A stretch of DNA of 12,227 bases from Pseudomonadota bacterium (GCA_021811225.1 JAJZPJ010000071.1:1-12227), one strand, 5' to 3'. Numbered from the stretch's first letter, positions 1 through 6,718 are shown. The notes: generated by a model from the letters alone, not told the origin. Numbers and translations are program-made.

Positions 1-251
1 AGCGCCGGATTCGGGCCGCCGATGAACACCGCGAAGTCGCGGCACTCCTGCCAGGTGCGCGGCCGGATCGTGTCGCCGGCCCAGCCCTCGACGGCGAGGT
101 CGCCGGCCTCGAGGTCGAAGAACAGGGTCGCCTCGGGCGCCAGGGTCCAGAGCTGCGAGGTCTTGCCGATGCCGCTCTTGCCGACCAGCACGCCTTTCAC
201 GCCGCGCTTTTCCGCCAAGCGCTGGTCGGCGGAGATGATGGGGATGCTCAT
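1..251 (-). CDS. Phage-type P-loop ATPase (N-terminal part, runs off the left edge)
   Basis: The first 83 residues of an ATP-binding protein are visible and the rest lies beyond the left edge. Residues about 20-30 carry a Walker A loop (VGKSGIGKTS) after a short hydrophobic strand (VKGVLV). An acidic stretch follows (LFFDLEAGD), then a segment around TIRPRTWQECRD ending in IGGPNPA. This pattern matches the phage nucleotide-binding P-loop family found in replication or recombination modules of prophages and integrated elements. The ATG at 251-249 overlaps the TGA of the preceding gene (ATGA), so translation is probably coupled. The substrate is unknown; binding of ATP is well supported, the phage origin is inferred from family resemblance and neighbours. 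Confidence 0.8.
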   Translation of the reverse strand, partial: MSIPIISADQRLAEKRGVKGVLVGKSGIGKTSQLWTLAPEATLFFDLEAGDLAVEGWAGDTIRPRTWQECRDFAVFIGGPNPA

Positions 252-529
252 GAGCGGCCCTCCTTGTCGGCGAAGGTTTCTCCGATCCGGTGCGCGCCGA
301 GTGCGCCGTGTTTCCGGGCGACGTCGTAGATCTCGCGCAGGGCGTTCATGCGGCGGCTGATGGGCCGGACTTCACTTTCCAGGGCGATGACGGCGAAGGC
401 GATCTGGTCCAAGGTGGCGTCTTCGATGGCCACGTCGGCGCCATTCGTCTCGATCCGTTCCGGCAGGGACTCCAGCAGATAGGGGTGCTGCTTTTTCAGC
501 TTGTCGAGCAAAGTGCGGTTCTTGAACAT
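248..529 (-). CDS. Small conserved protein of a phage/ICE module, function unknown
   Basis: A 93-residue, mostly helical, charged protein (starts MFKNRTLLDKLKKQ) with no signal peptide, membrane segment or recognisable catalytic motif. I do not recognise the family. Two starts are possible. A GTG at 538 overlaps the preceding stop as GTGA, but it has no spacing from the Shine-Dalgarno. The ATG at 529 has GAGGAG (543-538) eight bases upstream, so I prefer it. Its stop overlaps the start of the ATPase gene by ATGA. The tight packing between a helix-turn-helix gene and a P-loop ATPase places it in the same leftward phage-like operon. Role unknown. Confidence 0.7.
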   Translation of the reverse strand: MFKNRTLLDKLKKQHPYLLESLPERIETNGADVAIEDATLDQIAFAVIALESEVRPISRRMNALREIYDVARKHGALGAHRIGETFADKEGRS

Positions 530-534
530 GACGG

Positions 535-1005
535 TCACTCCTCAAGCAGTGCGAGACGGAAACCGGGTTTGCCGGTCTTGAGCGTGCGCGCCGGGGCGAA
601 GGCGCTCTTCAGCGACTCGGGCCAGGCGTTGAACTTGGTCTCGGAGACGCGGTAGGCGGTCTCGACGTACTCGGCCGGGTCCTCGCCGCCCTCGGCGATG
701 CGGCGCACGATCTCGGCGAGCCGCTTCTGATCCCACTCGACCCGCTTGGGGAGGTCGGCGGTGACGCGTACGCGGCCGTCGTCGAAATGCACGACGCCGG
801 TGTCCTTGCCGGCGACCAGACGCAGGGCCTGCGCGCGGTCGGCGTATTTAAGTTCCAGAGCGCGGTCGATGTGCTCGACGATCGCCTTGGCGGCGGAGAG
901 CAGGTCGGTGGCATCGCTCTTCAGCTGGAACAACGCATCGCTCTGCAGCGCGGCGAGTTCGCCGGCAGGGGTGGCGAGCACCTGGTCGGGAGTGAGGCGG
1001 CTCAT
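535..1005 (-). CDS. Conserved phage/ICE-associated protein, function unknown
   Basis: A 156-residue soluble protein without signal peptide or membrane segments. Residues about 1-55 are predicted helical (LTPDQVLATPAGEL, then AIVEHIDRALELKYADRA). The middle has a short beta-like stretch (DTGVVHFDDGRVRVTADLP), followed by helices rich in charged residues (EWDQKRLAEIVRRI) and a basic end (ARTLKTGKPGFRLA). It resembles hypothetical proteins that sit beside phage-type ATPases in integrated elements, but I know of no assigned function. The ATG at 1005-1003 overlaps the TGA of the helix-turn-helix gene (ATGA) and has a strong Shine-Dalgarno (GGGAGGT) six bases upstream. Its own stop overlaps the GTG at 538 of the next gene. 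Confidence 0.75.
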   Translation of the reverse strand: MSRLTPDQVLATPAGELAALQSDALFQLKSDATDLLSAAKAIVEHIDRALELKYADRAQALRLVAGKDTGVVHFDDGRVRVTADLPKRVEWDQKRLAEIVRRIAEGGEDPAEYVETAYRVSETKFNAWPESLKSAFAPARTLKTGKPGFRLALLEE

Positions 1006-1214
1006 GCGACACCTCCCGCGCTGGCGCGCTCGGAGGTGCTCTTGCGCAGGCAGTCCGCTTCGTAGGACTCGACGTCCTCGACGCGGTAAAGCACACGCCC
1101 CTGGATCTTGAGAAAAACCGGCCCGATTCCTTCAGAGCGCCAGCGTTCCAGGGTGGCTTCGCTGACGCCCCAACGGTCGGCCAGTTGGCGTTGGTTGAGG
1201 TGTTTGACACTCAC
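1002..1214 (-). CDS. Helix-turn-helix DNA-binding protein, AlpA/excisionase-like
   Basis: A 70-residue protein made almost entirely of one DNA-binding domain. Residues about 7-30 form the helix-turn-helix (NQRQLADRWGVSEATLERWR), and the strand and helix RVLYRVEDVESYE at about 40-52 complete the MerR-like fold of the HTH_17 family. Family members act as excisionases (recombination directionality factors) or as small regulators of prophages and integrative elements. Either role fits here, because it is the first gene of the leftward phage-like operon. The start is GTG at 1214-1212, with AAAGGAG six bases upstream. The three 10-base repeats at 1268-1312 lie 54 to 98 bases upstream and are candidate binding sites. 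No integrase is in the window. Confidence 0.85.
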   Translation of the reverse strand: MSVKHLNQRQLADRWGVSEATLERWRSEGIGPVFLKIQGRVLYRVEDVESYEADCLRKSTSERASAGGVA

Positions 1215-1267
1215 GTTCTTCTCCTTTCGGGTGGTTGCGAAAACGTGAGGCCAGTGTCGGATTCATG

Positions 1268-1312
1268 ATGTGCGGGCGTCCGCCACCGCCATGTACGGGC
1301 CGATGTACGGGC
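1268..1312. repeat. Three copies of ATGTRCGGGC upstream of the HTH gene
   Basis: ATGTGCGGGC (1268-1277), ATGTACGGGC (1291-1300) and ATGTACGGGC (1303-1312) lie in the same orientation. The last two are 12 bases apart and identical; the first has one mismatch. The spacing of 12 bases is close to one helical turn. They sit between the leftward terminator and the HTH gene, the only stretch of this module without a gene. They could be operator, excisionase or recombination-arm sites; this is inference. Confidence 0.5.
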
Positions 1313-1347
1313 ACAGCTGATACGGGGTAATGCCAGGCTCCAGAATC

Positions 1348-1369
1348 AAAAAACCGCCCGGAGGCGGTT
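1348..1369 (-). terminator. Intrinsic terminator of the leftward two-gene unit
   Basis: Read on the minus strand, a perfect 7-bp stem (AACCGCC / GGCGGTT) with a 4-base loop is followed by a run of six T. It lies about 30 bases past the stop at 1400 of the 336-residue protein. It separates that unit from the phage-like operon downstream, which therefore probably has its own promoter in 1215-1347. I see no convincing -35/-10 pair there. Confidence 0.85.
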
Positions 1370-1399
1370 GTGCGGATCATTGATAGCAGCCGGTTGGCG

Positions 1400-2410
1400 T
1401 CAGTCGAGACGGAAGCCGTACTTGCCCTTCTCGGGATTGAAGATGTAGTCGTCCAACTCGGTGTTGCCGCTGAAGAGGTTCTGCATGCGCTGGCTGCGCG
1501 CGGTCGGCTTGTCGGGGTAAGCGGCGGCCAGTATCTCCCCGGCCGAAAGCAACCAACGGTTGTTCAGGGCCTGCTCGTACATATACCGAACCGCTGCTGC
1601 TTGACGCTCGCCCTTGATCACCCAGGGCTTGTTGCTCTTGCTGCGAATGGTGAGCGTGTTGGTGTACGCGTCGAAATGCACCGGCAGGACCGGGCGAAGC
1701 GTCCCGTCGGCGGGCGCCGCCAGGATACGGTGAAGTAAGTCCATGTCCAGGGTGGGGGTCGTCACGTAATCGACGAGCACGTCGCGCAAAGCGGCGAAGC
1801 GGTAGTTCTTGGGTGGGCGGATGAATTCGGGCAAGGGGCGGCCCGATGTCAGGATCAGCCCCTGATCCGGCAGTGTCGGTGCATGGAAATGCCGGAAGAC
1901 GTCCTCCACCGACTGATCGAGGCCACGCACGAACCAAACGTCCGTATGCGCCGGGCCGATCCGTGCCTTGCCCAGATTCCACAGGATGCCGTTGATCGTG
2001 GGCGCATCGATCCCTTTTCGCAGGGCTTGTGGGATCGCGAGCAGTTCGGCGACGGTGCCAAGAAACGCAGCAGGTCGAACGGCATAGACCCCTGCCTCCG
2101 CGGCCGCGACATACTTCAGCCGGAAGGTTTCCGGGCATCGATACCGATACCGGGAGGGATCGTCGTCGTCTTCGAGATTGACGGAAACGCGCTCATCGCC
2201 GCAGGGCGCGGGAAAGGAACCGGCGTAGCCGACGCAATCGACCCATCCCTCCATCGCATTGGGCGCCAGGGACGTCATGCGTGCGACATCCCAGCCTGGA
2301 ACGCCGCAGACGCGCTGCCCCTCGATGTCCGCGAGCGGCTGGCGGGAGTGCTCGAACAGGTCGGTCAGATCAAGCAGCGACTGCGTCGACAGGGGGTGCG
2401 ACGACACCAC
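1400..2410 (-). CDS. Uncharacterised protein with C-terminal winged-helix-like domain
   Basis: A 336-residue soluble protein that I do not recognise. It has no signal peptide, membrane segment or clear catalytic motif. An acidic patch (NLEDDDDPSRYRYRCP) lies near residues 76-92. The last 75 residues or so (about 262-336) look like a winged helix: a strand (PWVIKGERQ), helices (AAAVRYMYEQAL, SAGEILAAAYP), an Arg-rich helix (ARSQRMQNLF) and a final wing (NPEKGKYGFRLD). Such C-terminal domains occur in many uncharacterised bacterial proteins and suggest DNA binding. The start lies inside the upstream gene. AAGGAG sits four bases before GTG 2410 and seven before GTG 2407, so 2407 may be the true start. 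The overlap of about 40 bases implies translational coupling. Function unknown. Confidence 0.75.
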   Translation of the reverse strand: MVSSHPLSTQSLLDLTDLFEHSRQPLADIEGQRVCGVPGWDVARMTSLAPNAMEGWVDCVGYAGSFPAPCGDERVSVNLEDDDDPSRYRYRCPETFRLKYVAAAEAGVYAVRPAAFLGTVAELLAIPQALRKGIDAPTINGILWNLGKARIGPAHTDVWFVRGLDQSVEDVFRHFHAPTLPDQGLILTSGRPLPEFIRPPKNYRFAALRDVLVDYVTTPTLDMDLLHRILAAPADGTLRPVLPVHFDAYTNTLTIRSKSNKPWVIKGERQAAAVRYMYEQALNNRWLLSAGEILAAAYPDKPTARSQRMQNLFSGNTELDDYIFNPEKGKYGFRLD

Positions 2411-3599
2411 CGATCTCCTTGATCAACTTCCACTTGGCGAGCAACCGGTCACACAGCGCGCGATCCTTCTCCCGCTTGGTCTTGATGTTGCACTTGTTGT
2501 CCTCGCGCAGAATGACGGAAATGGTCCGTGCCCGCTCCCTGCCGACCTTCTTCAGGCGGATCGAGAGCCTGGCGTAGTTCAGATGGTGATGACGGAAATC
2601 GAATGACGGGCCGACCAGCGACTTGGCGGCCGCATGAATCCCGTCCGGGTCTTTGGCGCCGACCTTGACCAGGAGCGAACGGTTATCGGAGTCCGAATAC
2701 CCAAGTTCAGCCACCCGGACCGAGGCCACGTTTTCGCCTGACAGGTCGAAGTCACGAGGAGCCGCAAGGCTCTGGTAGTCGTACTGCTTGAGCGGGATCT
2801 TCTCCCCCGAGAATGGGGACTGCAAAAGGCAATCGGCGACGATGCGGGCGAGCGCCTCCCGTCCATCGGTCTCTTTCGACAGCACCTCGAGATGGCCGTT
2901 GGCCGGTTCGTAGGTGATGTGCGAAGACACGGCACGGACTACCTCCTGTGCCACCAATTCGCTGGCTTGCACGCAGTCGATGATCTCCGGCGGTCGGTTG
3001 TGGTGAACGCTGATCTGGTAGAGGTCGACATCGTCACCGGTCTGGGTATTCGGACGCAGGCGTTTGAAGATCTGGATGGCGACATCGTCCTTGGCGCAGC
3101 CCAGCTGCCGGGCCACGTTTTCGTGGAAAGATTCCTTTGCCTTTTCGTCGGCCGCCATGGTCAGGGACTTCGGGGCGACGAAGCCCGAATAGCACGAGAC
3201 GCTTTGCCGGAACACGTCGGCCTGACGGGCATCCAATGCCTCCTTGAAAATCGCTTCGGCATTGCTGTACAGCCACAGGGCACGCTCGTACTGGTCGCGC
3301 AATGCGTCGAAGGCGGCCCGATCCGCATCGTCGAAGATGTCAGCGCGGAAGCCGTCGACGACGTCCTGGCCGGCCCCATCGGTCAGCAGGATGATTTTCT
3401 CGGCCACCTCTTCGATCTTCTGCCGTTCCGATACGGGGAGGGCGGCCAGCACCGCTGCCATCGCCTCGCGCTGCTCGGTCTTCGTCTGCTTCTTTTCGGG
3501 TTCCGGCATGGCAAGCCCGAATTCCTCCTTAATGAAGGCACGAAACAACTCGGGCTTGAGGTGTCCGAGCAGCTTGGCTAAGTTTTCGGCGTCGTTCAT
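2370..3599 (-). CDS. Uncharacterised 409-residue protein, first gene of a two-gene unit
   Basis: A soluble protein without signal peptide or membrane helices, and I recognise no family. The N-terminal 75 residues are helical and charged, with a Lys/Glu-rich linker (PEPEKKQTKTEQREA, about 32-46). Residues about 80-165 are also helical (DADRAAFDALRDQYERALWL). From about 190 on, alternating strand and helix patterns suggest an alpha/beta domain (DLYQISVHHNRPPEI, GHLEVLSKETDGREA). A basic, strand-rich end follows (ARLSIRLKKVGRERARTISV, then KCNIKTKREKDRALCDRLLAKWK), which could contact nucleic acid. GGGAGG lies 12 bases before the ATG, a long spacing. The gene overlaps the next by about 40 bases and is divergent from the metal cluster. 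Function unknown; cargo of a mobile element, such as defence or regulation, is a guess. Confidence 0.75.
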   Translation of the reverse strand: MNDAENLAKLLGHLKPELFRAFIKEEFGLAMPEPEKKQTKTEQREAMAAVLAALPVSERQKIEEVAEKIILLTDGAGQDVVDGFRADIFDDADRAAFDALRDQYERALWLYSNAEAIFKEALDARQADVFRQSVSCYSGFVAPKSLTMAADEKAKESFHENVARQLGCAKDDVAIQIFKRLRPNTQTGDDVDLYQISVHHNRPPEIIDCVQASELVAQEVVRAVSSHITYEPANGHLEVLSKETDGREALARIVADCLLQSPFSGEKIPLKQYDYQSLAAPRDFDLSGENVASVRVAELGYSDSDNRSLLVKVGAKDPDGIHAAAKSLVGPSFDFRHHHLNYARLSIRLKKVGRERARTISVILREDNKCNIKTKREKDRALCDRLLAKWKLIKEIGGVVAPPVDAVAA

Positions 3600-3716
3600 C
3601 TAAATCGTCTTCCTCCCTTATCGACCAGTTTTCTGGCGGGCATCGCGTGTCTATTTTCCCGCCCGCAACTTGCCGAAAACAAGCGTGTCCTGGCTCGATC
3701 TTAGCCTCACGACGAC
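3600..3716. other. Divergent intergenic spacer
   Basis: About 117 bases separate the leftward 409-residue gene from the promoter of the rightward repressor. It contains a weak inverted pair, GGCGGG near 3635 and CCCGCC near 3658, without a T-run on either strand. It should hold the promoter of the leftward unit, but I see no confident -35/-10 pair. An ATG at 3647 is in frame with the repressor, yet it lies upstream of the promoter and adds a stretch unlike the family, so it is not used. Confidence 0.4.
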
Positions 3717-3745
3717 TTGCATTATCTCAACAGTTGCACTATCAT
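3717..3745 (+). promoter_or_regulatory. Sigma-70-like promoter of the metal cluster
   Basis: TTGCAT (3717-3722) and TATCAT (3740-3745) are separated by exactly 17 bases and match the -35 and -10 consensus in 4 of 6 positions each. The expected transcript start, six to eight bases past the -10, falls at about 3751-3753, on or beside the ATG at 3752. No Shine-Dalgarno sequence precedes that ATG, so a leaderless mRNA is likely. Confidence 0.7.
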
Positions 3746-3750
3746 GCAAC
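3733..3750. promoter_or_regulatory. Inverted repeat, probable ArsR-family operator
   Basis: GTTGCA (3733-3738) and TGCAAC (3745-3750) form a perfect 6-bp inverted repeat with a 6-base spacer. It covers the -10 element and abuts the start codon, where a bound repressor would block RNA polymerase. The left arm also belongs to a direct repeat: TTGCATTATC at 3717 and TTGCACTATC at 3734 match in 9 of 10 bases. Autoregulation by the repressor encoded next to it is inferred. Confidence 0.65.
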
Positions 3751-3751
3751 C

Positions 3752-4156
3752 ATGCATACGATCAATTTACAACCACAGGAAATCTTCCAGGCCCTCGCCG
3801 ACCCGACCCGGATCCGCATCGTCCGCCTCCTGGCCGAGACTGGCGAGGAGGCGTGCCTTTGCGAACTGGTGGATAGCCTCCTGGAGCCGCAATACAAGCT
3901 GTCGCGCCACGTGAAAATCCTGCGTCAGGCGGGTTTGTTGTCTGCGGAGAAAGACGGGCGCTGGGTCTATCACCGCCTCGTGCGCGGCGTGGCTTACCTG
4001 GAATTGGCTTACGAAATGCTGCGGGCGCTCCCCGACGCAGACGGGCTCTTCGCTCACGACTTACGCAATTTCCGCGAGCGCATGTGTCTGCGCGAAGGCG
4101 GGCGCTGCCGGGTTGGCATCCGGACGCCGTCGCTTGCTGTAGCGGAGGGCGAGTGA
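3752..4156 (+). CDS. ArsR/SmtB-family metal-responsive repressor
   Basis: A 134-residue winged-helix repressor. Residues about 10-27 (EIFQALADPTRIRIVRLL) are the family opening. The recognition helix region LSRHVKILRQAGLL follows at about 50-63, and the wing is KDGRWVYHRLV. Cys35 and Cys37 (ACLCELV) sit where ArsR and CadC carry their metal thiolates in the alpha-3 helix. Cys112 and Cys119 near the C-terminus could add ligands. Members leave DNA on binding metal or As(III)/Sb(III). The ATG at 3752 is chosen because the family alignment begins there and the promoter points to it. The TGA overlaps the ATPase ATG by one base (TGATG). Since the partner is a P1B ATPase, a soft or divalent metal such as Cd, Pb, Zn, Cu or Ag is likelier than arsenic. 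Confidence 0.9.
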   Translation: MHTINLQPQEIFQALADPTRIRIVRLLAETGEEACLCELVDSLLEPQYKLSRHVKILRQAGLLSAEKDGRWVYHRLVRGVAYLELAYEMLRALPDADGLFAHDLRNFRERMCLREGGRCRVGIRTPSLAVAEGE

Positions 4157-6063
4157 TGAGCTGCACCTGCGCCGCTGAGTCCCCGATGGTCATGCCGCGA
4201 CCCTGGCGCAACGCCAAGGTCGTCACCTCCGTATGCTCCGGCCTGCTGCTTCTCGCCGGCTTCGCCGGCGGCTATATGGGCCTGCGCGCCGAGTTGCAGA
4301 CCGTCCTCTATCTCCTGGCCGTGGTCGTCGGCGGCTATTACTTCGGCCGCGAAGCGCTGGTAGAACTGGTCAGAGAACGCGAGATCGGCATCGAGCTCCT
4401 CATGTCCACTGCTGCCATCGTCGCCGGGGTCATGGGGCAATGGGCGGAAGCGGCGACGCTGGTCTTTCTATATTCCATTTCCGAGGCGGCGGAAGGCTAT
4501 ACGGCGGAGCGCGCCCGCCACGCGATTCGCGCCCTCATGGACCTCGCCCCGAAGACCGCGCTGGTACTACGTGATGATCGGGAAACCAGGATCCCGGTGG
4601 AACAGCTTCGGGTGGGCGACATCTTCATCGTGCTGCCCGGCGAATCGGTGGCGACCGACGGCGAGGTGCTCGACGGCCATTCCAGCGTGAACCAGGCCCC
4701 GGTGACCGGCGAATCCGTGCCGGTGGAGAAATTGCCGGGCAGCAAGGTGTTTGCCGCCACCATCAACGGCGAGGGCGCGCTCACGGTGCGCGCCGCCAAG
4801 ACCTTCGCCGACAACACCCTGTCCCGCATCATCCATCTGGTGGAAGAAGCGCAGGCGAGCAAGGGGCGCAGCCAGCGCTTCATCGAGCGCTTCGGCAAAC
4901 GCTACAGCCCCGCCGTCCTGGGCGCGGGCATCCTCATCGGCCTGCTGCCGCCGCTGTTCGGCCTGCCGTGGGAGGACTGGATCGCCCGCGCCACCGTGTT
5001 CGTCGTCGCCGCCGCCCCCTGCGCCCTGGTGATCTCCATCCCCATCACGCTGGTCGCCGCCATCGGCACCGCCGGTCGCAACGGCCTGTTGATCAAGGGC
5101 GGCGTACACCTGGAGAACCTCGCCAAGGTGCGCGTGGTGGCCCTGGACAAGACCGGCACGCTCACCCTGGGCCGGCCGCAGGTCACGGATGTGGTTCCGC
5201 TGGACGGGAAGAGCGCGCGCGAAGTGCTGGCGGCGGCCGCGGCCATCGAAGCGCGCTCGCAGCATCCCCTGGCGCAGGCCGTGCTGGAGCGGGCCAAGAG
5301 CGAGGGCATTTCGCTTAACCCGGCGCAGGATTTCCAGTCCCTCACCGGCGCGGGCGCCAAGGGATGGGTCGAAGGCGTCGAGTGCTTCGTGGGCAACCCG
5401 CGGCTGTTCGAGGGGCTGGGGGTTGCCGTGGCCGCCGTGACGCCGCGGATCGAGGCATTGCAGCGCGAAGGCAAGACCGTGGTGCTGGTCGGCACCGCCC
5501 GGTCCCTCGACGGCTTGATCGCCGTCGCCGATCCGCTCCGGCCCGAGGCAGCCCGGGCGATCGCCGATCTCAAGCGCGCCGGCATCGAGCGGGTGGTCAT
5601 GCTGACCGGCGACAACCCGCTGGCGGCGGAGGCGATCGCGCGGCAGGTGGGCATCGACGAGGTGTTCGCCGAGCTTTCCCCGGAAAACAAGACGGAGAAG
5701 GTCGCGGAACTCGATGCGCGTTACGGCAAGGTGGTGATGATCGGCGACGGCGTGAACGATGCGCCGGCCTTGGCGGCGGCCCACGTGGGCATCGCCATGG
5801 GCGCGGCGGGGACCGACGTGGCCCTGGAGACGGCGGATGTGGCGCTGATGAGCGACAACCTGGCGCGCCTGCCCTACCTCATTCGATTCAGCCAGCGCAC
5901 GTGGGGCGTCATCCGGCAAAACCTCGCGCTTTCCGCCATCGTTATCGGAGCCCTGATCGTGGGGGCGGTAGGCGGATATTTCACGCTACCCATCGCGGTG
6001 CTGGCCCACGAGGTCAGCGAGTTTGTGGTGATCGCGAGCGGGTTGCGCATGTTGCGTGCCTGA
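4156..6063 (+). CDS. P1B-type heavy-metal ATPase with APC motif and no HMA domain
   Basis: A 635-residue cation-exporting P-type ATPase of the inner membrane. About eight hydrophobic segments are visible in the 4+2+2 layout of P1B pumps. The actuator motif is TGES (184-187). The phosphorylated Asp is D331 in DKTGTLT. The nucleotide domain has the HP dipeptide (370-371), and the hinge is GDGVNDAP (530-537). The membrane metal motif, usually CPC, CPH or SPC, reads APC (287-289), and the last segment has HEVSE (618-622) instead of the usual HEG pattern. No N-terminal GMTCxxC domain exists; a short CTC (residues 3-5) precedes the first helix. The ATG at 4156 has GGAGG seven bases upstream and overlaps the repressor stop. 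It probably exports a soft or divalent metal to the periplasm; the metal is uncertain. Confidence 0.93.
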   Translation: MSCTCAAESPMVMPRPWRNAKVVTSVCSGLLLLAGFAGGYMGLRAELQTVLYLLAVVVGGYYFGREALVELVREREIGIELLMSTAAIVAGVMGQWAEAATLVFLYSISEAAEGYTAERARHAIRALMDLAPKTALVLRDDRETRIPVEQLRVGDIFIVLPGESVATDGEVLDGHSSVNQAPVTGESVPVEKLPGSKVFAATINGEGALTVRAAKTFADNTLSRIIHLVEEAQASKGRSQRFIERFGKRYSPAVLGAGILIGLLPPLFGLPWEDWIARATVFVVAAAPCALVISIPITLVAAIGTAGRNGLLIKGGVHLENLAKVRVVALDKTGTLTLGRPQVTDVVPLDGKSAREVLAAAAAIEARSQHPLAQAVLERAKSEGISLNPAQDFQSLTGAGAKGWVEGVECFVGNPRLFEGLGVAVAAVTPRIEALQREGKTVVLVGTARSLDGLIAVADPLRPEAARAIADLKRAGIERVVMLTGDNPLAAEAIARQVGIDEVFAELSPENKTEKVAELDARYGKVVMIGDGVNDAPALAAAHVGIAMGAAGTDVALETADVALMSDNLARLPYLIRFSQRTWGVIRQNLALSAIVIGALIVGAVGGYFTLPIAVLAHEVSEFVVIASGLRMLRA

Positions 6064-6073
6064 CGCGCTTTAT

Positions 6074-6088
6074 TTTCGTTTAACGAAA
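6074..6088. other. Inverted repeat between ATPase and DUF302 genes
   Basis: TTTCGTT (6074-6080) and AACGAAA (6082-6088) are perfect 7-bp arms around a single T, in an AT-rich spacer of 35 bases. The right arm merges with the Shine-Dalgarno (AAAGGA, 6086-6091) of the DUF302 gene. The one-base centre fits a dimeric protein site better than an RNA hairpin. A regulatory role is possible but unproven. Confidence 0.4.
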
Positions 6089-6098
6089 GGAATCAAAA

Positions 6099-6704
6099 AT
6101 GACCAAGTATGGCTTCGGAAAAACAGTCGACATGTCGTTCGACGATGCGATTGTGCACGTGACCCAAGCGCTTCAGGACGAGGGCTTCGGCATACTCGCC
6201 GATATCGACGTCGCGGGCGCAATGAAGAAGAAACTCAACCAGGATATGCCGCCCTACCGGATCCTGGGCGCGTGCAATCCACCCTTGGCGCACCGCGCCC
6301 TGGAAAGCGAACCGTCCATAGGCTTGCTCCTGCCCTGCAATGTGGTCGTGCGCCAGGACGAAGCCGGCGCGGTTCACGTGGAGTTCATGGACCCGAACGC
6401 GGTGCTGGAACTGGTGAATAAGCCCGAGATCACTGCGTTGGCGAGCGAAGTCAGGCAGCGGCTGGAACGGGTGTCCGTCGCGGTAGGTGGGTCCGAAGAA
6501 GCGCGCGGCGCGCAAGCCGACGAGACCAGGGCGAAGATGAAGGTGGATACGCAGCAGATGCAAGCGAGCATGGAAAAGATCCGTCAGGCCCAGGATCCCC
6601 AGGAACAGCAGCGGCTTATGCGGGAACACATGCAGCAAATGCGCGAGACCATGCGCATGATGGGTGGCGAGATGCACGGCAAATGCGCGTGCTGCGGTCA
6701 TTAA
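6099..6704 (+). CDS. DUF302 protein with Met/Cys-rich C-terminal tail
   Basis: A 201-residue protein. Residues about 1-130 form the DUF302 domain, with the family signature ILGACNPPLAHRAL near 54-67 and the closing VEFMDPNAVLELVNKPEI. DUF302 proteins are cytoplasmic or periplasmic and often lie beside metal or sulfur genes; their biochemical role is not settled. No signal peptide is visible, so this copy is probably cytoplasmic. After a charged linker, the last 60 residues or so form a Gln/Met-rich helix (MREHMQQMRETMRMMGGEM) ending in HGKCACCGH, with Cys196, Cys198 and Cys199. This tail is unusual and looks like a soft-metal site. ATG 6099 has AAAGGA seven bases upstream. It may buffer metal near the ATPase. 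Confidence 0.85.
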   Translation: MTKYGFGKTVDMSFDDAIVHVTQALQDEGFGILADIDVAGAMKKKLNQDMPPYRILGACNPPLAHRALESEPSIGLLLPCNVVVRQDEAGAVHVEFMDPNAVLELVNKPEITALASEVRQRLERVSVAVGGSEEARGAQADETRAKMKVDTQQMQASMEKIRQAQDPQEQQRLMREHMQQMRETMRMMGGEMHGKCACCGH

Positions 6705-6718
6705 AGGCGGAGGTCACA

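Noticed and set aside
1132..1380. Minus-strand open frame of 82 codons across the terminator and the repeat region
   Set aside because: It runs through the intrinsic terminator and the start of the HTH gene, has no Shine-Dalgarno and reads as low-complexity.
2892..3581. Open frame of 229 codons on the plus strand within the 409-residue gene
   Set aside because: The minus-strand frame is longer, spans the whole region and is coupled to its neighbour; the plus-strand one has no ribosome site or recognisable domain.
3647..3751. N-terminal extension of the repressor from ATG 3647
   Set aside because: The extra 35 residues lie upstream of the likely promoter and operator and do not look like the family; the domain starts at ATG 3752.
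4567..5919. Open frame of 450 codons on the minus strand opposite the P-type ATPase
   Set aside because: The plus strand holds all catalytic motifs of the ATPase; the antisense product is low-complexity His/Arg/Gly-rich.
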